This document shows positions 13,581 to 23,082 of a stretch of DNA of 30,594 nt, one piece after another. Under the pieces are notes generated by a model. That model was not told the DNA's origin, searched no databases, and saw only the letters and a program-made list of their open reading frames with translations. Each line of letters starts with the position of its first letter. The first letter of the stretch is position 1. Source of the DNA: Ruminiclostridium sp. (GTDB lineage: Bacteria > Bacillota_A > Clostridia > Oscillospirales > Ruminococcaceae). The stretch is taken from NCBI GenBank assembly GCA_017550775.1, contig JAFZOA010000602.1, positions 1-30,594 on the forward strand. Reading direction: 5' to 3'. The position numbers were made by a program, and so were the translations under genes.

Positions 13581-16559
13581 TTGGGCAAGAAGAAAAGAAT
13601 ACCGGCGATACTTCTCACAGCTGCTATGATCCTTTCAGTGCAGACGTTCCCTTCGTTCGCTTCGGACGAGGGCGAGACCAAGACCACGGATGTAAAGGTA
13701 AGTGAGAACTCGACGATCAAGGACATCATGAACACCGGCAACCGTGATGCCGCATACAGCGCCTACTACGAAAGGAACAAGAATAATCCTTTCCCAAAGA
13801 AGGAGATCGTTATCGAGGCAAAGGACGGAAAAGCAGGCAAGGATTCTACCGATAATGAGCCTCTTTACACGCTTGTTGATTATCCCGGACAGGAACAGTG
13901 TCTCGAATGGATAAACAACCGCGGCACCTTCACCTATGACTTTGAAGTTGAAGAAGCCGGCAATTACAGCATGGAGTTCTTCTACTATACGCTGTCCGGC
14001 GGAAGCACCACCATTGATGTCGGCATACGCATAGACGGCGAGTACCCGTTCACCGCCTGCAACGACATAACCCTCGACAGGTATTGGGAAGACGCGTCCG
14101 AGATACGCAAGGACAGTAAGGACAACGAACTCAAACCTACCCAGAAAGAGAAGGATATGTGGGTGACATACCCCGTCAAGGATAAGGAAGGTCTGTTCAA
14201 CTATCCCTACTTCTTCTACCTTTCCAAGGGTAAGCATACTCTGACTCTTGAAGGAATCAGAACGAACCTCGCTCTCAAGACCGTAACCTTCAAAAACTAT
14301 GACGAGCTTCCCGATTATGTAGCGCCTTCCCAGAGTGATATCCAGAATACTCCCGCACTCAGCACAGGCAAGAACGATATCGGCTCGAACACGATCCTCA
14401 TTCAGGCGGAGCGTCCGGTCTATAAGACAGCCTCCACCCTCTATCCTACCTATGACAGAACTTCGAGCTATGCGAGCCCCTCTCACCCCACGAAGCAGCG
14501 CTATAACACCATAGGCGCAGACACCTGGAACAAGGCGGCTCAGGCTATCACATGGAGCTTTACGGTTCCGACCGACGGCTACTACAACTTCTCGTTCAAG
14601 GCAAGACAGAACAAGATGCGCGGATTCTACTCCAACAGACGCATCTACATAGACGGAGTTGTTCCGAACAAGGATATGGACATTGTTTCCTTCCCCTATG
14701 ACCCGAACTGGTATGCCCAGAGACTCAAGGATCATAACGGCGACGATATGTACCTGTTCCTCGAAGCAGGCGAACACACCATAACACTTGAAGTCGTACC
14801 GGGCGACATAGGCGAGATCATGAGAAGACTCGATGACCTCGTTTATCAGCTCAACTACTACTACAGACGAATACTCATGATAACCGGTCCGTCTCCCGAT
14901 GAATACAACGACTACCTCGTAGACAGACAGATCCCCGAACTTATCGACGTATTCAAGAACGCGATAGATACCCTCTACAACGAAAAAGCTAACATAGAAA
15001 AGCTCGGTCAGGGTTCGGAAGCGTCCTCTCTCCAGGCGCTCGCGGTAATACTCCAGCGCTGCGTTGACAAGGTGGACGATATCCCGCAGATGGTAGGAAC
15101 TCTTAAAGACTACATCTCCGCGGTATCCGCGTGGATGAGAGACTACCGTGACCAGCCGCTCGAATTCGACTACATCGAGGTTCTCACAGTACATGAGCAG
15201 CCCGGCAATCCGAGAGGAAACTTCTTCGAGGAATTTGCGTTCGGCTTCCAGGCATTCATAGGCTCGTTCTTCGAGGACTATACAATGCTTTCCGACACCA
15301 GCGAAAAGTCCCTCAACGTATGGGTATCCCTCGGCCGTGACCAGGCTACCGTTGTTAAGGATCTCGTTGATAACGACTTCAACCAGGGCAATACCGGAGT
15401 TCAGGCGAGCATCAACCTCGTTCAGGGCGCTATCCTTGAAGCGACTCTCGCAGGCAAGGGTCCCGACATAGCGCTGTTCCTCGGCGGCGACTTCCCGATA
15501 CAGTGCGCGGCAAGAGGACTGCTCGTTGACGTTTCCGAGTTCAGAGATTATGAGGATGTCGTAAAGGAAAGATTCACCGACAGCATCACAACGCTCTATA
15601 CCTACAACGGCGGCGTTTACGGACTTCCCGTATCGCAGACCTTCCCGATGATGTTCTACAGAACGGATATCCTTGAAGAGCTCGGTATCGGTGAAGAAAA
15701 GATACCCAAGACATGGGATCAGCTTATCGAGATAATCCCGATACTCCAGCGTTCGTACCTCACGGTCGGCCTTGTACAGCCCACCTCGAACCTTTCAAGC
15801 TCGATATTCGAGTCCGGCGACACGTTCTCGATGCTCGTTCTCCAGACCGGAAACAATATATATGTAGACGATCTTTCAAAGACGACATTCGACAAGAAGG
15901 AAGTAGTGGATGTCTTCAAGAAGTGGACAGATTTCTACACGATCTATGACTTCGAGCAGACATACGACCCGTTCACACGTTTCAGAACAGGTGAAATGCC
16001 GATCATAATCAATAACTATCCGTTCTTCAACCAGCTCACCGTCTCCGCTCCGGAGATCAAGGGTCTCTGGGACTTCACACACGTTCCCGGAACACCCGCT
16101 GAGGTCGATATCTACGGCAACCCTGTAAATGAAGATGATATCAACTATGCCGCAAACTCCAGCAGCGCCGGCGCGGTAATATTCACCAAGTGCGTGGACA
16201 AGAACGCGGCGTGGGAATTCATAAAGTGGTTCACCTCCGACGATGTAATGACCACCTACGGAAGAACGATCGAAGGACAGATGGGACAGATGGGACGTTT
16301 CGACACAGCGAACAAGAATGCTCTCGCACAGCTTCCGTGGTCGAACTCCGAGTACGAGAAGATATCCGATGCGATGAGTCAGACGGTCGAGATCCCAATA
16401 ATCCCCGCTTCCTACGCAACTACACGTCACGTCAAGAACGCGTTCAGAGCTGTTGTAAACGACGCGTGGAACCCGAGATATTCGCTCTCCTCCTACAACA
16501 GAGACATCAACGCCGAGATCACGAGGAAGAACGAAGACCTTGCGCTTATAAGCAAGTAA
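13581..16559 (+). CDS. Secreted extracellular solute-binding protein with two N-terminal carbohydrate-binding-like modules
   Basis: I choose the TTG at 13581 (MGKKKRIPAILLTAAMILSV): AAGGTGGAG lies 6 nt upstream and it gives a clean signal peptide cut near PSFA-SDE. The protein is 992 residues, against about 400-550 for family-1 binding proteins. Residues about 75-240 and 270-410 look like two beta-sandwich, CBM6/35-like modules (YSMEFFYYTLSGGSTTIDV, then GKHTLTLEG; YYNFSFKARQN, then GEHTITLEVVPG). A helical linker follows, and from about 565 the sugar-binding protein proper (LNVWVSLGRDQATVV, GPDIALFLGGD, GVYGLPVSQTFPMMFYR). There is no lipobox cysteine and no membrane anchor, which is odd for a Gram-positive transporter. 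It probably captures a glycan and hands it to the permeases. Confidence 0.92.
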   Translation: MGKKKRIPAILLTAAMILSVQTFPSFASDEGETKTTDVKVSENSTIKDIMNTGNRDAAYSAYYERNKNNPFPKKEIVIEAKDGKAGKDSTDNEPLYTLVDYPGQEQCLEWINNRGTFTYDFEVEEAGNYSMEFFYYTLSGGSTTIDVGIRIDGEYPFTACNDITLDRYWEDASEIRKDSKDNELKPTQKEKDMWVTYPVKDKEGLFNYPYFFYLSKGKHTLTLEGIRTNLALKTVTFKNYDELPDYVAPSQSDIQNTPALSTGKNDIGSNTILIQAERPVYKTASTLYPTYDRTSSYASPSHPTKQRYNTIGADTWNKAAQAITWSFTVPTDGYYNFSFKARQNKMRGFYSNRRIYIDGVVPNKDMDIVSFPYDPNWYAQRLKDHNGDDMYLFLEAGEHTITLEVVPGDIGEIMRRLDDLVYQLNYYYRRILMITGPSPDEYNDYLVDRQIPELIDVFKNAIDTLYNEKANIEKLGQGSEASSLQALAVILQRCVDKVDDIPQMVGTLKDYISAVSAWMRDYRDQPLEFDYIEVLTVHEQPGNPRGNFFEEFAFGFQAFIGSFFEDYTMLSDTSEKSLNVWVSLGRDQATVVKDLVDNDFNQGNTGVQASINLVQGAILEATLAGKGPDIALFLGGDFPIQCAARGLLVDVSEFRDYEDVVKERFTDSITTLYTYNGGVYGLPVSQTFPMMFYRTDILEELGIGEEKIPKTWDQLIEIIPILQRSYLTVGLVQPTSNLSSSIFESGDTFSMLVLQTGNNIYVDDLSKTTFDKKEVVDVFKKWTDFYTIYDFEQTYDPFTRFRTGEMPIIINNYPFFNQLTVSAPEIKGLWDFTHVPGTPAEVDIYGNPVNEDDINYAANSSSAGAVIFTKCVDKNAAWEFIKWFTSDDVMTTYGRTIEGQMGQMGRFDTANKNALAQLPWSNSEYEKISDAMSQTVEIPIIPASYATTRHVKNAFRAVVNDAWNPRYSLSSYNRDINAEITRKNEDLALISK

Positions 16560-16575
16560 ACAGGAGGGAAAAGCA

Positions 16576-17511
16576 TTGGCTAAACGAGAAAAGTCTCTCT
16601 ATATCGAGGACAATAAGTTCCGGTATACTCTGAGAGAAATGAAAAAGAACATAGGAGTTTACGGGCTTATCGCTCCGTACTTCGTACTGTTCCTCATATT
16701 CATGATAATACCGGTTTGCATCTCCCTCCCTATGGGATTTACAAACTTCAACATGGCGCAGTTCCCGCGCTGGGTAGGTTTGAGCAACTTCTACTCACTG
16801 TTCCTTGAGGACGAGGTATTTCTGAAGGCTATCGAGAACACGCTTGTGTTCGCGGTGGTGACCGGTCCTATAAGCTATATTCTGTGCTTCCTTCTTGCGT
16901 GGCTCATAAACGAGCTTCCCGGACCTATGAAAACGGTATTTACCTTCGTTTTCTATGCCCCGACGCTCGCGGGTAACATCTACACCACATGGCAGCTTAT
17001 ATTCTCCGGTGATACATACGGTATCATGAACGCTTACCTCATCAACCTCGGTATTGCGAAGGGCGCGATACAGTGGATCACCGACGCAAACTACATCATG
17101 GGCGTACTGATAGTGGTACAGCTCTGGATGGCGCTCGGTGCGGGCTTCCTCGCGATTCGCGCAGGTCTCCAGGGTATCCCGAGAGACCGCTATGAGGCGG
17201 GCGCTATCGAGGGTATCAAGAACAGAGGTCAGGAACTTATCTACGTCACTATCCCCGCAATGGGTCCCCAGCTCATGTTCGCGGCGGTAATGCAGATAAC
17301 CTCGTCCTTCACGGCAGGCGACATCGGACGTATGCTCACGGCTTTCCCGACAACGGACTATGCCGGTCACACGATAATGACCCATGCCTTTGACTACGGT
17401 TCCATAAGATACGAAATGGGCTACTCCTCGGCAATATGCTTTGTATTGTTCGCGGTAATGCTTATCGCCAACTGGGCGATCAAGAAACTGCTCGGTAAGT
17501 ATCTCGATTAA
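16576..17511 (+). CDS. Sugar ABC transporter permease, MalF-like (pair 1)
   Basis: The start is a TTG at 16576 with a strong AGGAGGG 7 nt upstream. The 311-residue protein has about six membrane helices, beginning at residues 30-50 (YGLIAPYFVLFLIFMIIPVC). The cytoplasmic EAA loop that contacts the ATPase is YEAGAIEGIKNRGQELIYVT, at 206-225. This places it in the binding-protein-dependent sugar permease family, MalF/UgpA side. It sits 16 nt after the solute-binding protein and 53 nt before its MalG-like partner, the classic binding protein-F-G order. The substrate cannot be read from the sequence. Confidence 0.94.
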   Translation: MAKREKSLYIEDNKFRYTLREMKKNIGVYGLIAPYFVLFLIFMIIPVCISLPMGFTNFNMAQFPRWVGLSNFYSLFLEDEVFLKAIENTLVFAVVTGPISYILCFLLAWLINELPGPMKTVFTFVFYAPTLAGNIYTTWQLIFSGDTYGIMNAYLINLGIAKGAIQWITDANYIMGVLIVVQLWMALGAGFLAIRAGLQGIPRDRYEAGAIEGIKNRGQELIYVTIPAMGPQLMFAAVMQITSSFTAGDIGRMLTAFPTTDYAGHTIMTHAFDYGSIRYEMGYSSAICFVLFAVMLIANWAIKKLLGKYLD

Positions 17512-17564
17512 ACGGTGCGGTAATTCCGCGACAGAAAATATAATTGACCGAAAGGACGGTAGTC

Positions 17565-18425
17565 ATGAGACCAAGAAAATCCAGAAAGAAATATGGCGGC
17601 AGCCGCGGCGGCGACATAGCCATTTTTATACTGCTGCTGCTGCTCGGACTGTTCATGCTGTTCCCGATATATCTGTCCGCAATACAGTCCTTAAAGCCGT
17701 CGGAAGAGCTCTTCCTCTTCCCGCCGAAACTGTATGCAATGGCACCCACCAACCAGAACTATGTTGACCTTATCAACACAGCTTCAAATATGTGGGTACC
17801 GTTCAGCAGATACATATTCAACTCCGTATTCGTTGCGATCGTAGTAACGGTCGCTCAGCTCATATTCTCATCATCCGCGGCTTATGCTCTCGCAAAGGTG
17901 CAGTTCCCCGGAAGAAAGATGCTCAACAAGATCATCGAGATCACCCTTCTGTTCACAAGTACGGTACTCTACATCATGCAGTACATCGTAATGGCGACAA
18001 TAGGCATCATCGATACTTACCTTGCGATCACTCTTCCGTACATCGCGACCTCAATGGGTCTGTTCCTTATGCGTCAGTTCATAGGTCAGCTTCCCGATGC
18101 GCTCATCGAGGCGGCATACCTCGACGGCGCGGGACAGGTAAGAATATGCTGGCAGATAGTAATGCCGAACGTAAAGCCCGCGTGGCTCACGCTTATGATC
18201 TTCGCCTTCAACGGCGCATGGCAGATCAACGGCTATTCCTTCATCTATAACGAAGCATTAAAACCGATCCCGACTGTTTTACAGCAGATAAGCGCTTCCG
18301 GTATCGCGCGTGCGGGTGTCGCGGCAGCCGCGACGGTCGTGCTGATGATACCGCCGATGCTGATATTCCTGCTATGTCAGAGCTCAGTCGTTGAAACAAT
18401 GGCACAGAGCGGTCTTAAAGATTGA
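17565..18425 (+). CDS. Carbohydrate ABC transporter permease, MalG-like (pair 1)
   Basis: The ATG at 17565 (MRPRKSRKKYGGSRGGDIAI) is preceded by AAAGGA 8 nt away; an in-frame TTG 21 nt further up lacks a good ribosome site. The 286-residue protein has about six membrane helices after a basic N-terminus. The EAA loop is EAAYLDGAGQVRICWQIVMP at about 182-201, textbook MalG/UgpE form. It partners with the preceding MalF-like permease to form the membrane channel. A small GCGG/CCGC stem lies in the gap before it (17516-17528). Confidence 0.94.
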   Translation: MRPRKSRKKYGGSRGGDIAIFILLLLLGLFMLFPIYLSAIQSLKPSEELFLFPPKLYAMAPTNQNYVDLINTASNMWVPFSRYIFNSVFVAIVVTVAQLIFSSSAAYALAKVQFPGRKMLNKIIEITLLFTSTVLYIMQYIVMATIGIIDTYLAITLPYIATSMGLFLMRQFIGQLPDALIEAAYLDGAGQVRICWQIVMPNVKPAWLTLMIFAFNGAWQINGYSFIYNEALKPIPTVLQQISASGIARAGVAAAATVVLMIPPMLIFLLCQSSVVETMAQSGLKD

Positions 18426-18444
18426 TCAAGAAAGGATGATTTTA

Positions 18445-20043
18445 ATGTCGTTACTCAAGAAGCTTGCGGCCGCGGCTTTAACCGCTGCTGTATCGCTCAC
18501 CGCTCTTTCGGTCACGGTCTCTGCCGACGAACCGTATACGGGCTATAACTACGACTGGTGGGGCGACCCGATACCGTCTCAGAACGGCTTTGTCGTTGAC
18601 AGGGTAGTTGACGGCAAGGATATGGGTCTTGACAAGCTCGACTACAGTGACAGGTCAAGCACTCAGCAGGATCAGATGAAGAATCTCGCCGAGCCCTCTG
18701 ACATCTTCATAGATCAGAAGTTTGGTGATTTCTACATCGTTGACAGTAAGAACAACAGAATAATAGTCACAGACGAGAACTTTTCGCCGGAAAAAACAAA
18801 AGTTATAGAAGAGCTTCATTACGGCGAAGAATATCCTGAAAGCAAAAGTATAATCAAGAAGACGACCTTCAAGAACCCCCAGGGCGTCTATGTAAGAACG
18901 GATACCGACGGTAACACACTGATCTTTGTGGCAGACTACGATAACAACAGAGTTGTTGCGTTCACCCCCGACGATGAGATCAAAATGGAATACACCCGTC
19001 CGTCGGAGGATGTGTTCGATAAGGAAAAGACCTTCAACCCGAAGAAAGTCATCGTTGACGGCGCGTTCAATGTTTACGTCATCGTCCCCTCTATCACACA
19101 GGGTGCGGTCCAGTTCTCCGAGGACGGACGCTGTAACGGTTACTACGGTGCGAACAGAGTCGAGGCGACTGCGGAAGTTATAGCACAGCAGTTCTGGAAG
19201 CTCATCTATACGCGTGACCAGATCATAGCGATGCGCCGTTCGGTAGCTATCTCGATCTCCAACATTGATATCGACAGCGAAGGCTTTATCTACACCGTTA
19301 CCGAGACCAAGACCGCCGATACCGACGTGCTCAAGAAGCTCAATCCGGCGGGCACCAACATCTTCATCAACTTAGGCTACTCGGACTATACATACGGTGA
19401 CTACGCCACAAGATATTATAAAGGTACCACATATTCCTCCGCGATAACCGACGTCGATGTTGATTCGGACGGCAATATCTACCTGCTCGACTTCGCCACA
19501 GGACGTGTGTTCCAGTACACGAACGAATGTGACCTTCTGTTCATCTTCGGAACGAAGGGATATAAAAACTCCCAGGGTACTCAGAAGGGTACGTTCAGAT
19601 CGGTATCCGCGGTGGAGACCTACAACGGAAAGGTCTATGTCGTGGATAACATCAAGAACAGCGTGACGGTGTTCCGTCAGACCGAGTTCGGCTCGATAGT
19701 GCAGAAGGCGATAGCGCTGTTCAACGAGGGTCTGTATGACGAGGCGAAGGCTCCGTGGGAGGAAGTCCTGAGACGTGACGCGAACTACTGGCTCGCTTAT
19801 ATCGGTCTCGGAAACGCTTACCTCAACCAGAACGATTATGAAACGGCTCTCAACTACTTCTACCGGACTTCGCGCGCCGGCTACAACAGAGCGTTCAAGA
19901 GCTTCCGAATAGAATTTATCAGAGCAAACTTCAACTGGATGCTTATAATCGTCCTCGTGATAATCGTTGGTCTCATAGTGCTCAGCTATGTGAACAAACA
20001 TCGTAAAAAGAAAAAAGCGGCGAGAAAAGGAGGTTCGGAATAA
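18445..20043 (+). CDS. Secreted NHL-repeat propeller protein with TPR and C-terminal membrane anchor
   Basis: The ATG at 18445 (MSLLKKLAAAALTAAVSLTA) has AAAGGA 8 nt upstream and gives a signal peptide cut near TVSA-DEP; 532 residues. Residues about 60-420 hold repeated NHL-type blades (PSDIFIDQKFGDFYIVDSKN; PQGVYVRTDTDGNTLIFVAD; ITDVDVDSDGNIYLLDFATG; VSAVETYNGKVYVVDNIKNS), so a beta-propeller outside the cell. A TPR pair follows at about 425-480 (ALFNEGLYDEAKAPWEEVLR, WLAYIGLGNAYLNQNDYETA), then a membrane helix (WMLIIVLVIIVGLIVLSYV) and a Lys-rich cytoplasmic tail. Position between permeases and YIP1 suggests a scaffold or ligand-presenting part of the uptake complex. Its exact job is unknown. 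Confidence 0.88.
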   Translation: MSLLKKLAAAALTAAVSLTALSVTVSADEPYTGYNYDWWGDPIPSQNGFVVDRVVDGKDMGLDKLDYSDRSSTQQDQMKNLAEPSDIFIDQKFGDFYIVDSKNNRIIVTDENFSPEKTKVIEELHYGEEYPESKSIIKKTTFKNPQGVYVRTDTDGNTLIFVADYDNNRVVAFTPDDEIKMEYTRPSEDVFDKEKTFNPKKVIVDGAFNVYVIVPSITQGAVQFSEDGRCNGYYGANRVEATAEVIAQQFWKLIYTRDQIIAMRRSVAISISNIDIDSEGFIYTVTETKTADTDVLKKLNPAGTNIFINLGYSDYTYGDYATRYYKGTTYSSAITDVDVDSDGNIYLLDFATGRVFQYTNECDLLFIFGTKGYKNSQGTQKGTFRSVSAVETYNGKVYVVDNIKNSVTVFRQTEFGSIVQKAIALFNEGLYDEAKAPWEEVLRRDANYWLAYIGLGNAYLNQNDYETALNYFYRTSRAGYNRAFKSFRIEFIRANFNWMLIIVLVIIVGLIVLSYVNKHRKKKKAARKGGSE

Positions 20044-20681
20044 TGAGATTTGACTTGGATCTTCCTGCATGGAAATGGCCGTTCTATGTAATGAGACACC
20101 CCTTTGAAGGTTATGACGATCTTCGCTGGAAAAAGGGATATAACATGAAAGTCGCGTGGGTAATAGTTATCGCGTTCTTCATCATAAGCGTCGCGAGCGC
20201 TCAGTTCACCGGCTTCCTGTTCAACGATACCTACGTCAAGGTATTCAACATCGTGCCTTACTTCTCATCGTCGGTAATACTGTTCCTCACATGGGTAGTC
20301 GGCAACTGGTCACTGTGTACGCTGTTCGACGGAGAAGGTACAATGAGAAACATCTTCTGCGTTTCCGCGTATGCGCTTCTCCCTTACCTCTTCTCGGAGC
20401 TTATCGTTATCATCGCCAGCAACTTCCTGCTCAGAACGGAAGGCGGCTTCATATCATTCTTCAGATATCTCGGCATTGTCTGGTCGATAGTGCTCATGAT
20501 ATCCGGTATGAAGACAGTACATCAGTACTCCATACCGAAAACGCTTGTGGCTATGTTCTTCACAGTCGTTGCGATGGCGATAATCCTTTTCCTTGCGGTA
20601 CTGCTTCTTACACTGTTCCAGCAGGTATTCGTATTCGGTTATTCCATATATACCGAGCTGATGTACAGGTTCAGTATTTAG
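20043..20681 (+). CDS. YIP1-family integral membrane protein
   Basis: The ATG overlaps the stop of the preceding gene (TAATG), so translation is coupled. The 212-residue protein has a short amphipathic N-terminus with PFEGYDDLRWKKGYNMKVAW, the usual start of bacterial YIP1-domain proteins, and five membrane helices at about 37-58, 69-92, 102-127, 136-156 and 168-198. Bacterial YIP1 proteins have no settled function. In this kind of cluster they recur beside NHL and DUF5696 proteins and sugar permeases (from general knowledge of such loci). A role in assembly or stability of the membrane complex is inference. Confidence 0.8.
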   Translation: MRFDLDLPAWKWPFYVMRHPFEGYDDLRWKKGYNMKVAWVIVIAFFIISVASAQFTGFLFNDTYVKVFNIVPYFSSSVILFLTWVVGNWSLCTLFDGEGTMRNIFCVSAYALLPYLFSELIVIIASNFLLRTEGGFISFFRYLGIVWSIVLMISGMKTVHQYSIPKTLVAMFFTVVAMAIILFLAVLLLTLFQQVFVFGYSIYTELMYRFSI

Positions 20682-20733
20682 CATGACACGGTAAGAAAAC
20701 TTGAATTACACTGACCAATATGGAGGTTATAAA

Positions 20734-23082
20734 ATGCTGAAGATAAGGAAAAGGCTGCTGACGGCGTGCCTTGCCGCGGTGATAACGGTCTCTGCGGCAT
20801 CCGTGCCGGTGTGGTCGGAGTCGGAGGGCGCAGAGGATATCGCGGACGCGTCCGCCGAGGAGACTGCCGGTGAAGCGGATGTCGGCGAGGAGGACACCGG
20901 TATCTATGTGACGGAGGCGGAGGCTCTCGCGGACATGAAGATCATGGCGGAGAACTCAAAGCTCGCGCTTTATGTCAACGAGAAAAAAGCAACGTTCATG
21001 ATAGAGGATAAGCAGAATGGTCACAAGTGGTGGTCTTCGTACTACAACACCGACAGCTCCAACAAGACAAGGCTCAGCAAGCGCAGCACGCCTATTTCGA
21101 TAGACGTTGTAAGCACCGAGAGCAAGACTGTCGAATCCTCTGTCCGCGCGTATGATACGAACGTCACCAAGTCCTGTGAGAAGATCGAGAACGGCGTCCG
21201 GTTCCTGTTCAACTACACGAAGTACGACATTGAGATCCCGCTCGAAATAGTTATCAACAATGACGGTACGTTCAGCGCCACGGTCAAGTCCGAAAGTATA
21301 GTTGAGAACCGTCCCGAGACCGACCCGGTCACCAAGGAGACCGGATATCAGGTGCTCAATGTCCACATTCTTGAGAACATGGGCTCGACGGCTTACACCG
21401 AAGAGGGTATGTTCATAGTTCCCGACGGTTCCGGAGCGGTAATAAACTACAACAACGGCACCGCCTACGGTGACAACAACACCTTCGAGTCGAAGGTATA
21501 TGGTGAGGATCTCGCGGTAGGTAAGCTTTACGGAAGCGACGTTATCGAGAAAGTCACCATGCCGGTAATGGCGAATATCAACAAGACCGCCGGTGCGGGA
21601 CTTGTGATGATAGCGACCGACGGCGACGCTTATGCGATCGAGCACGCTATGGTAACGGGACAGAACGTTACCGACCTGAACGCCTGCTGGTTCGAGTATA
21701 CCGTCAGAACGAGAGACAATTACTTCATGGGCAACAGCAATACCGCGCTTACAGTCTATGAAGCGGAGGGCATCAAGTCCGGTGACCTCACCACAACGTA
21801 CTATCCGATATACGGTGATGACCTTGACTGGTCAGACGCTGCGAATGTTTACAGAGACTACCTCACGAACAATGTGGGAGTAGGGAAGAAGACCAAGAGC
21901 AACGATTCGCCGTACTACATTACGCTTTACGGCGGAACGGTAAAGACTCAGTCTGTGCTCGGTTTCCCCGTAGATATCCAGACCGCTGCGACCACCTATA
22001 AGGAAGCTCTTGAGATAATCAAGAAGCTTGAAGAAAAGGGTGTAAACAATATCAAGATCATTTATGAGGATTTCAGTGAGACAGGTATCGTCGGCGAGGT
22101 TGCCGCGAATTTCCAGTATTCCTCAAAGCTCGGCGGAAAGAACGATTATGTCGAGTTAAAGAAATATGTCGAGGCACAGCAGTATGAACTGTTCCCGAGC
22201 TGTGATATCATGGAGTTCTACAAGTCCGGCAACGGATACTCCTTCACACTCAACGCTTCAAAGCAGATAACCAAGGCATACGCGACACAGACCCCGTTCG
22301 ATCTCGCGTTCGGTCTCCCGCACCTCACCAAGAGCAGCTGGACGATCCTCTCGCCGTGGTATTTCACCGACATATTCAATAAGCTCAGAGACAGCTTCAA
22401 GGCAGAGGGCACCACTTCGATATCCCTCAACCAGGCTTCCAACACGCTGTACAGCGATTTCAGCCGTGAAAACAAGGACGGAAGAGCGTACATAGTAAGA
22501 GAAGACACAATAAATATCCTCACAGAAGGATACCAGAAGCTTAAGGACAACGGCTTCACGATCATGGCGGAGAACGCCAACCAGTACCTGCTCCCGTATG
22601 TGGACTACATTAAGGATGTTCCGATGTATTCCTCTAACTACGACATCTTTGACTACGACGTTCCGTTCGCGGAAATGGTGCTTCACGGACTTATCCCGTA
22701 CACCACCAAGGCGATAAACAAGAGCGCCGACGCGGAGGAGCTGAGACTGCTCACGCTTGTGACCGGTACTCCTATCCACTACGAGATGATGTACGAGAAC
22801 CCGAACAAGTTCGCAGACAGTGAATACGACATTCTCTACTACACCAACTACACCGGCTGGCTTGATCGCTCGGTAAATGAATACAAGCTGTTCGACGAGA
22901 TAGTGAAGACGGTATCCGACGCTAAAATCACGAAGTACAGACGTATAAGCGACCGTGAATTCGAGTCCACATTCGACAACGGTAACGTGATCCGCGTAAA
23001 TACCGAGAAAGACGAAATAACATTCAATAACAAGTCCATTGATCTTAAGGACTACGGATTGGGGGTCGCAGACTATGAGTGA
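20734..23082 (+). CDS. DUF5696-type secreted protein
   Basis: The ATG at 20734 (MLKIRKRLLTACLAAVITVS) has GGAGG 7 nt upstream and gives a signal peptide cut near VWSE-SEG; an in-frame TTG 33 nt earlier has no such site. 782 residues. A very acidic low-complexity stretch (about 35-65) is followed by a large beta-rich region (about 70-380) and then an alpha/beta region (about 390-720) starting GFPVDIQTAATTYKEALEII, with NIKIIYEDFSETG, that looks like a glycosidase-type barrel. I match the whole to DUF5696 by memory of its sequence and its usual neighbours. An enzyme role on a glycan is possible but no catalytic pair is assigned. It overlaps the next gene by 8 nt. Confidence 0.75.
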   Translation: MLKIRKRLLTACLAAVITVSAASVPVWSESEGAEDIADASAEETAGEADVGEEDTGIYVTEAEALADMKIMAENSKLALYVNEKKATFMIEDKQNGHKWWSSYYNTDSSNKTRLSKRSTPISIDVVSTESKTVESSVRAYDTNVTKSCEKIENGVRFLFNYTKYDIEIPLEIVINNDGTFSATVKSESIVENRPETDPVTKETGYQVLNVHILENMGSTAYTEEGMFIVPDGSGAVINYNNGTAYGDNNTFESKVYGEDLAVGKLYGSDVIEKVTMPVMANINKTAGAGLVMIATDGDAYAIEHAMVTGQNVTDLNACWFEYTVRTRDNYFMGNSNTALTVYEAEGIKSGDLTTTYYPIYGDDLDWSDAANVYRDYLTNNVGVGKKTKSNDSPYYITLYGGTVKTQSVLGFPVDIQTAATTYKEALEIIKKLEEKGVNNIKIIYEDFSETGIVGEVAANFQYSSKLGGKNDYVELKKYVEAQQYELFPSCDIMEFYKSGNGYSFTLNASKQITKAYATQTPFDLAFGLPHLTKSSWTILSPWYFTDIFNKLRDSFKAEGTTSISLNQASNTLYSDFSRENKDGRAYIVREDTINILTEGYQKLKDNGFTIMAENANQYLLPYVDYIKDVPMYSSNYDIFDYDVPFAEMVLHGLIPYTTKAINKSADAEELRLLTLVTGTPIHYEMMYENPNKFADSEYDILYYTNYTGWLDRSVNEYKLFDEIVKTVSDAKITKYRRISDREFESTFDNGNVIRVNTEKDEITFNNKSIDLKDYGLGVADYE

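Noticed and set aside
13635..15194. 519-codon open frame on the minus strand
   Set aside because: It lies wholly inside the solute-binding protein gene on the other strand; no ribosome site, Val/Arg-rich composition typical of a shadow frame, no recognisable domain.
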